DNA from: Planctomycetaceae bacterium
Lineage (GTDB): Bacteria; Planctomycetota; Planctomycetia; Pirellulales; Pirellulaceae
Direction of reading: 5' to 3'
Length of the DNA stretch: 64,000 nucleotides
Assembly: GCA_027487485.1 (NCBI GenBank)
Contig: JAIYDN010000049.1
Coordinates: forward strand, 124,001 to 188,000
Made by a program: the position numbers and the translations under genes. Shown one piece after another: positions 63,432-64,000 of the stretch; position 1 is the stretch's first letter, and every line of letters starts with the position of its first letter. A model generated the notes under the pieces. It ran no database searches. It saw only the letters and a list, made by a program, of their open reading frames with translations, and was not told where the DNA came from.

Positions 63432-64000
63432 ATGAACGCACAATTCTTAGAACACCTGGAGCAAGCTAACCAAGCGATGAAGCAGGCAGGGACGTTTAAA
63501 ACCGAGCGGGTCATTGATACCATGCAAGGGACCCTGGTGAAGCTTGCTGACGGCAAAGAATTGCTGAACATGTGTGCCAACAATTATTTAGGGCTGGCAC
63601 AGCATCCAGCCGTTCAAGCCGCCGCAGAACGTGGACTTCAACGTTGGGGCTACGGCATGGCTTCGGTACGATTTATTTGTGGCACGCAAACCATCCACAA
63701 AGAACTCGAGAACAGACTAAGCAAGTTCTTGGGCATGCAGGATACGATCCTCTATAACTCCTGTTGGGATGCGAATGGTGGACTGTTTGAAACCATCCTT
63801 GGTCCCGAGGATGCCATTATTTCCGATGAGCTCAATCACGCCAGCATCATCGACGGCATAAGGCTTTGCAAGGCGAAGCGTTTCAGGTACCGAAACAACG
63901 ATATGCAGGATCTGCAGGCCAAACTGGAAGAAGCGAAAACTTCGCGATTCAAGCTGATTGCCACGGACGGTGTTTTCTCGATGGATGGCACGATTGCTGA
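63432..64000 (+). CDS. kbl: Glycine C-acetyltransferase (2-amino-3-ketobutyrate CoA ligase), 3' end outside the window
   Basis: A PLP-dependent alpha-oxoamine synthase. It cleaves 2-amino-3-ketobutyrate with CoA to glycine and acetyl-CoA in threonine breakdown. The visible 189 codons contain the family N-terminus ([28 protein letters not shown]), [20 protein letters not shown], the PLP-stacking region [34 protein letters not shown] and the start of [12 protein letters not shown]. The PLP lysine would lie beyond the window edge. SVRFICGTQ distinguishes it from 8-amino-7-oxononanoate synthase. It follows DUF2237 by 12 bp. Confidence 0.93.
   Translation, partial: MNAQFLEHLEQANQAMKQAGTFKTERVIDTMQGTLVKLADGKELLNMCANNYLGLAQHPAVQAAAERGLQRWGYGMASVRFICGTQTIHKELENRLSKFLGMQDTILYNSCWDANGGLFETILGPEDAIISDELNHASIIDGIRLCKAKRFRYRNNDMQDLQAKLEEAKTSRFKLIATDGVFSMDGTIA

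Overview
The window looks like a chromosomal segment of a planctomycete, most likely from the Pirellulales. Signs of this are a DUF1501 gene coupled to a PSCyt1/DUF1549/DUF1553 cytochrome-type gene, two giant exported proteins carrying the planctomycete N-terminal motif of the LEPR-XLL type (ETLERRELMA, ETLESRQLMA) and a C-terminal dockerin-like segment, an EF-G paralogue, and intergenic palindromes of a kind I remember from Rhodopirellula-like genomes (recollection, not checked). Identifications rest on reading motifs in translations; no database was searched.

Layout. 1-2230 (+): end of a CcsA/ResC-type cytochrome c assembly protein, coupled by ATGA to a PyrK-like flavoprotein. 2288-2992 (-): exported MsrB. 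3156-3245: tRNA-Leu(CAG). 3281-5311 (+): CrtI-like FAD oxidoreductase and NusB. 5326-6307 (-): ECF sigma factor and an overlapping one-TM protein, a likely anti-sigma pair. 6529-12771 (+), divergent from it: a type I secretion-like set of ABC exporter, HlyD-type adaptor, TolC-type outer-membrane protein and a small exported protein. 13019-14491 (-): FliS-like chaperone and a zinc-ribbon membrane protein. 14739-16802 (+): groES-groEL behind a consensus sigma-54 promoter. 16934-18392 (-): larB and a C15 peptidase. 19028-23690 (+): EF-G paralogue, tmk and a membrane-anchored MutS-like ATPase. 23731-28289 (-): the DUF1501 / PSCyt1-DUF1549-DUF1553 pair.

28492-60118 (-), about half the window, holds two adjacent paralogous genes encoding proteins of 5168 and about 5336 residues. 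They share one domain order: export motif, SbsA-like Ig, metzincin-type region, PPC-like domains, beta-helix regions, a repeated 'FEF' module, GEVED, Ig/cadherin-like (tandem-95 type) repeats, dockerin-like segment, Gly-Glu linker and a short similar tail. The downstream copy keeps an intact HEIGHLLGLGH zinc-protease motif; the upstream copy has lost every zinc and catalytic residue and has instead gained extra modules. A candidate promoter overlapped by a palindrome lies upstream of the pair. This is the most unusual locus here.

60498-64000: a LigD_N-like protein, a secreted GH16 glucanase, a HAD phosphatase (-), DUF2237, and the start of kbl, cut by the window edge. How the genes might work together: the sigma/anti-sigma pair may control the divergent secretion genes, and those could in principle export large surface proteins, but nothing here ties them to the giants.
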